NCBI GenBank assembly: GCA_964577305.1
Contig: CAZNYS010000019.1
Span: 1-50,317 of the forward strand
Source: UBA9300 sp964577305
Lineage (GTDB): Bacteria; Bacteroidota; Bacteroidia; Bacteroidales; VadinHA17
Direction: 5' to 3'
DNA: 50,317 nt
Shown here: piece after piece, positions 50,017 to 50,317 of the stretch
Layout: each line of letters starts with the position of its first letter
How positions within the stretch are numbered: the first letter of the stretch is position 1
Made by a program: the position numbers and the translations under genes
The notes under the pieces: generated by a model
Databases searched by the model: none
What the model was told of the DNA's origin: nothing
What the model saw: the letters and a program-made list of their open reading frames with translations, nothing else

Positions 50017-50317
50017 TCCTTGAAATTTATTAAAATATCGGGTTACTAATTAGCATTTAAATCGGCAGCCAAAAAAATAATTTCCAAGGTTGAAATTTTT
50101 TTCAATGATAACAACCAAAAAGGTCACTTTCTGGGATATGTTTTAGAGCAGAAAACAGGATTAATAGAATGATGAGAGGGTTTAGGGGTTGAGGGGTTGA
50201 GGGATTTAGGTGTTTAGGGGGTTAATAGTTGAAGTGTTGAAGTGTTTAATTGTTGAATCGGGAATTAATTATATTAAACCCATAACACGAAACCAGGAAC
50301 CAGGGACTCAGTACCCA
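50017..50317. other. intergenic region upstream of nfnA with two repeat arrays
   Basis: No gene is seen. A TTGAAA/TTTCAA hairpin (about 50090-50105) lies in the likely promoter zone. From 50179 to 50258 run ten in-phase 8-base units, and from 50289 to the edge a heptad series (GAAACCA, GGAACCA, GGGACTC, AGTACCC). Confidence 0.7.
50179..50258. repeat. ten-unit octanucleotide array with drift
   Basis: Ten consecutive 8-base units stay in phase: GGTTTAGG, GGTTGAGG twice, GATTTAGG, TGTTTAGG, GGGTTAAT, AGTTGAAG, TGTTGAAG, TGTTTAAT and TGTTGAAT. Early units are G-rich and later ones A-rich, a gradual shift across the array. Confidence 0.9.

Overview
The window reads as chromosome of a Bacteroidota member, probably of the Bacteroidales/Marinilabiliales type. 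The signs are a SusC/SusD-like outer-membrane pair, many lipoproteins with N-terminal Cys lipoboxes, promoter-like TAnnTTTG boxes, M56/BlaI modules, very weak Shine-Dalgarno signals and AT-rich coding sequence. No tRNA, rRNA, transposase, phage gene or CRISPR array is visible.

Layout. 59-2819 (minus): three exported proteins of unknown role (beta-barrel-like, MORN-repeat, hypothetical). 2903-8093 (minus): a SusCD/RagAB-like transporter pair with a likely promoter and a strong terminator. 8586-10622: a GH127-type lipoprotein. 10619-11312: a four-helix-bundle (23S IVS-like) gene between short tandem-repeat arrays. 11314-17949: S37 and S9 serine peptidases, aminopeptidase P and a YCF48-like lipoprotein. 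18122-20140: a BlaI/M56 signalling operon with two matching operators and a terminator. 20372-24648: a DPP-IV-like S9 peptidase, then a coupled acyltransferase-like/zinc-ribbon membrane pair. 24770-35256: S15 hydrolase, sulfatase, M1 aminopeptidase, GH29 fucosidase, a second S15-like hydrolase and a DUF89 protein. 35471-43165: a tight M14-PepT-M28 peptidase operon and a large TPR protein. 43131-46534 (minus): LysM/periplasmic-binding fusion, ECF sigma factor, small membrane protein and Spy-like protein. 46621-50016 (minus): NfnAB-like flavoproteins with a dihydroorotate-dehydrogenase-like protein.

Together the genes describe a scavenger of peptides and decorated glycans. At least ten enzymes are peptidases or peptidase-family hydrolases. 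Several belong to families that cut at proline (S37, S9B, S15, M24B). The sulfatase, GH29 and GH127 enzymes suggest sulfated, fucose- and arabinose-containing polymers or glycoproteins. The SusCD pair may import peptides, as RagAB does, rather than sugars, but this is inference.

The least explained signal lies between genes. Short tandem arrays with a strict 7- or 8-base period and gradual drift recur at gene ends. At three unrelated genes (GH127, S15 and S9B) a heptad array runs into the reading frame and supplies the TGA stop. Other unexplained repeats are a palindrome family built on GACGCAA/TTGCGTC, a 36-bp inverted repeat linking the left edge to position 20216, and a palindromic repeat inserted in frame in a sulfatase signal peptide.
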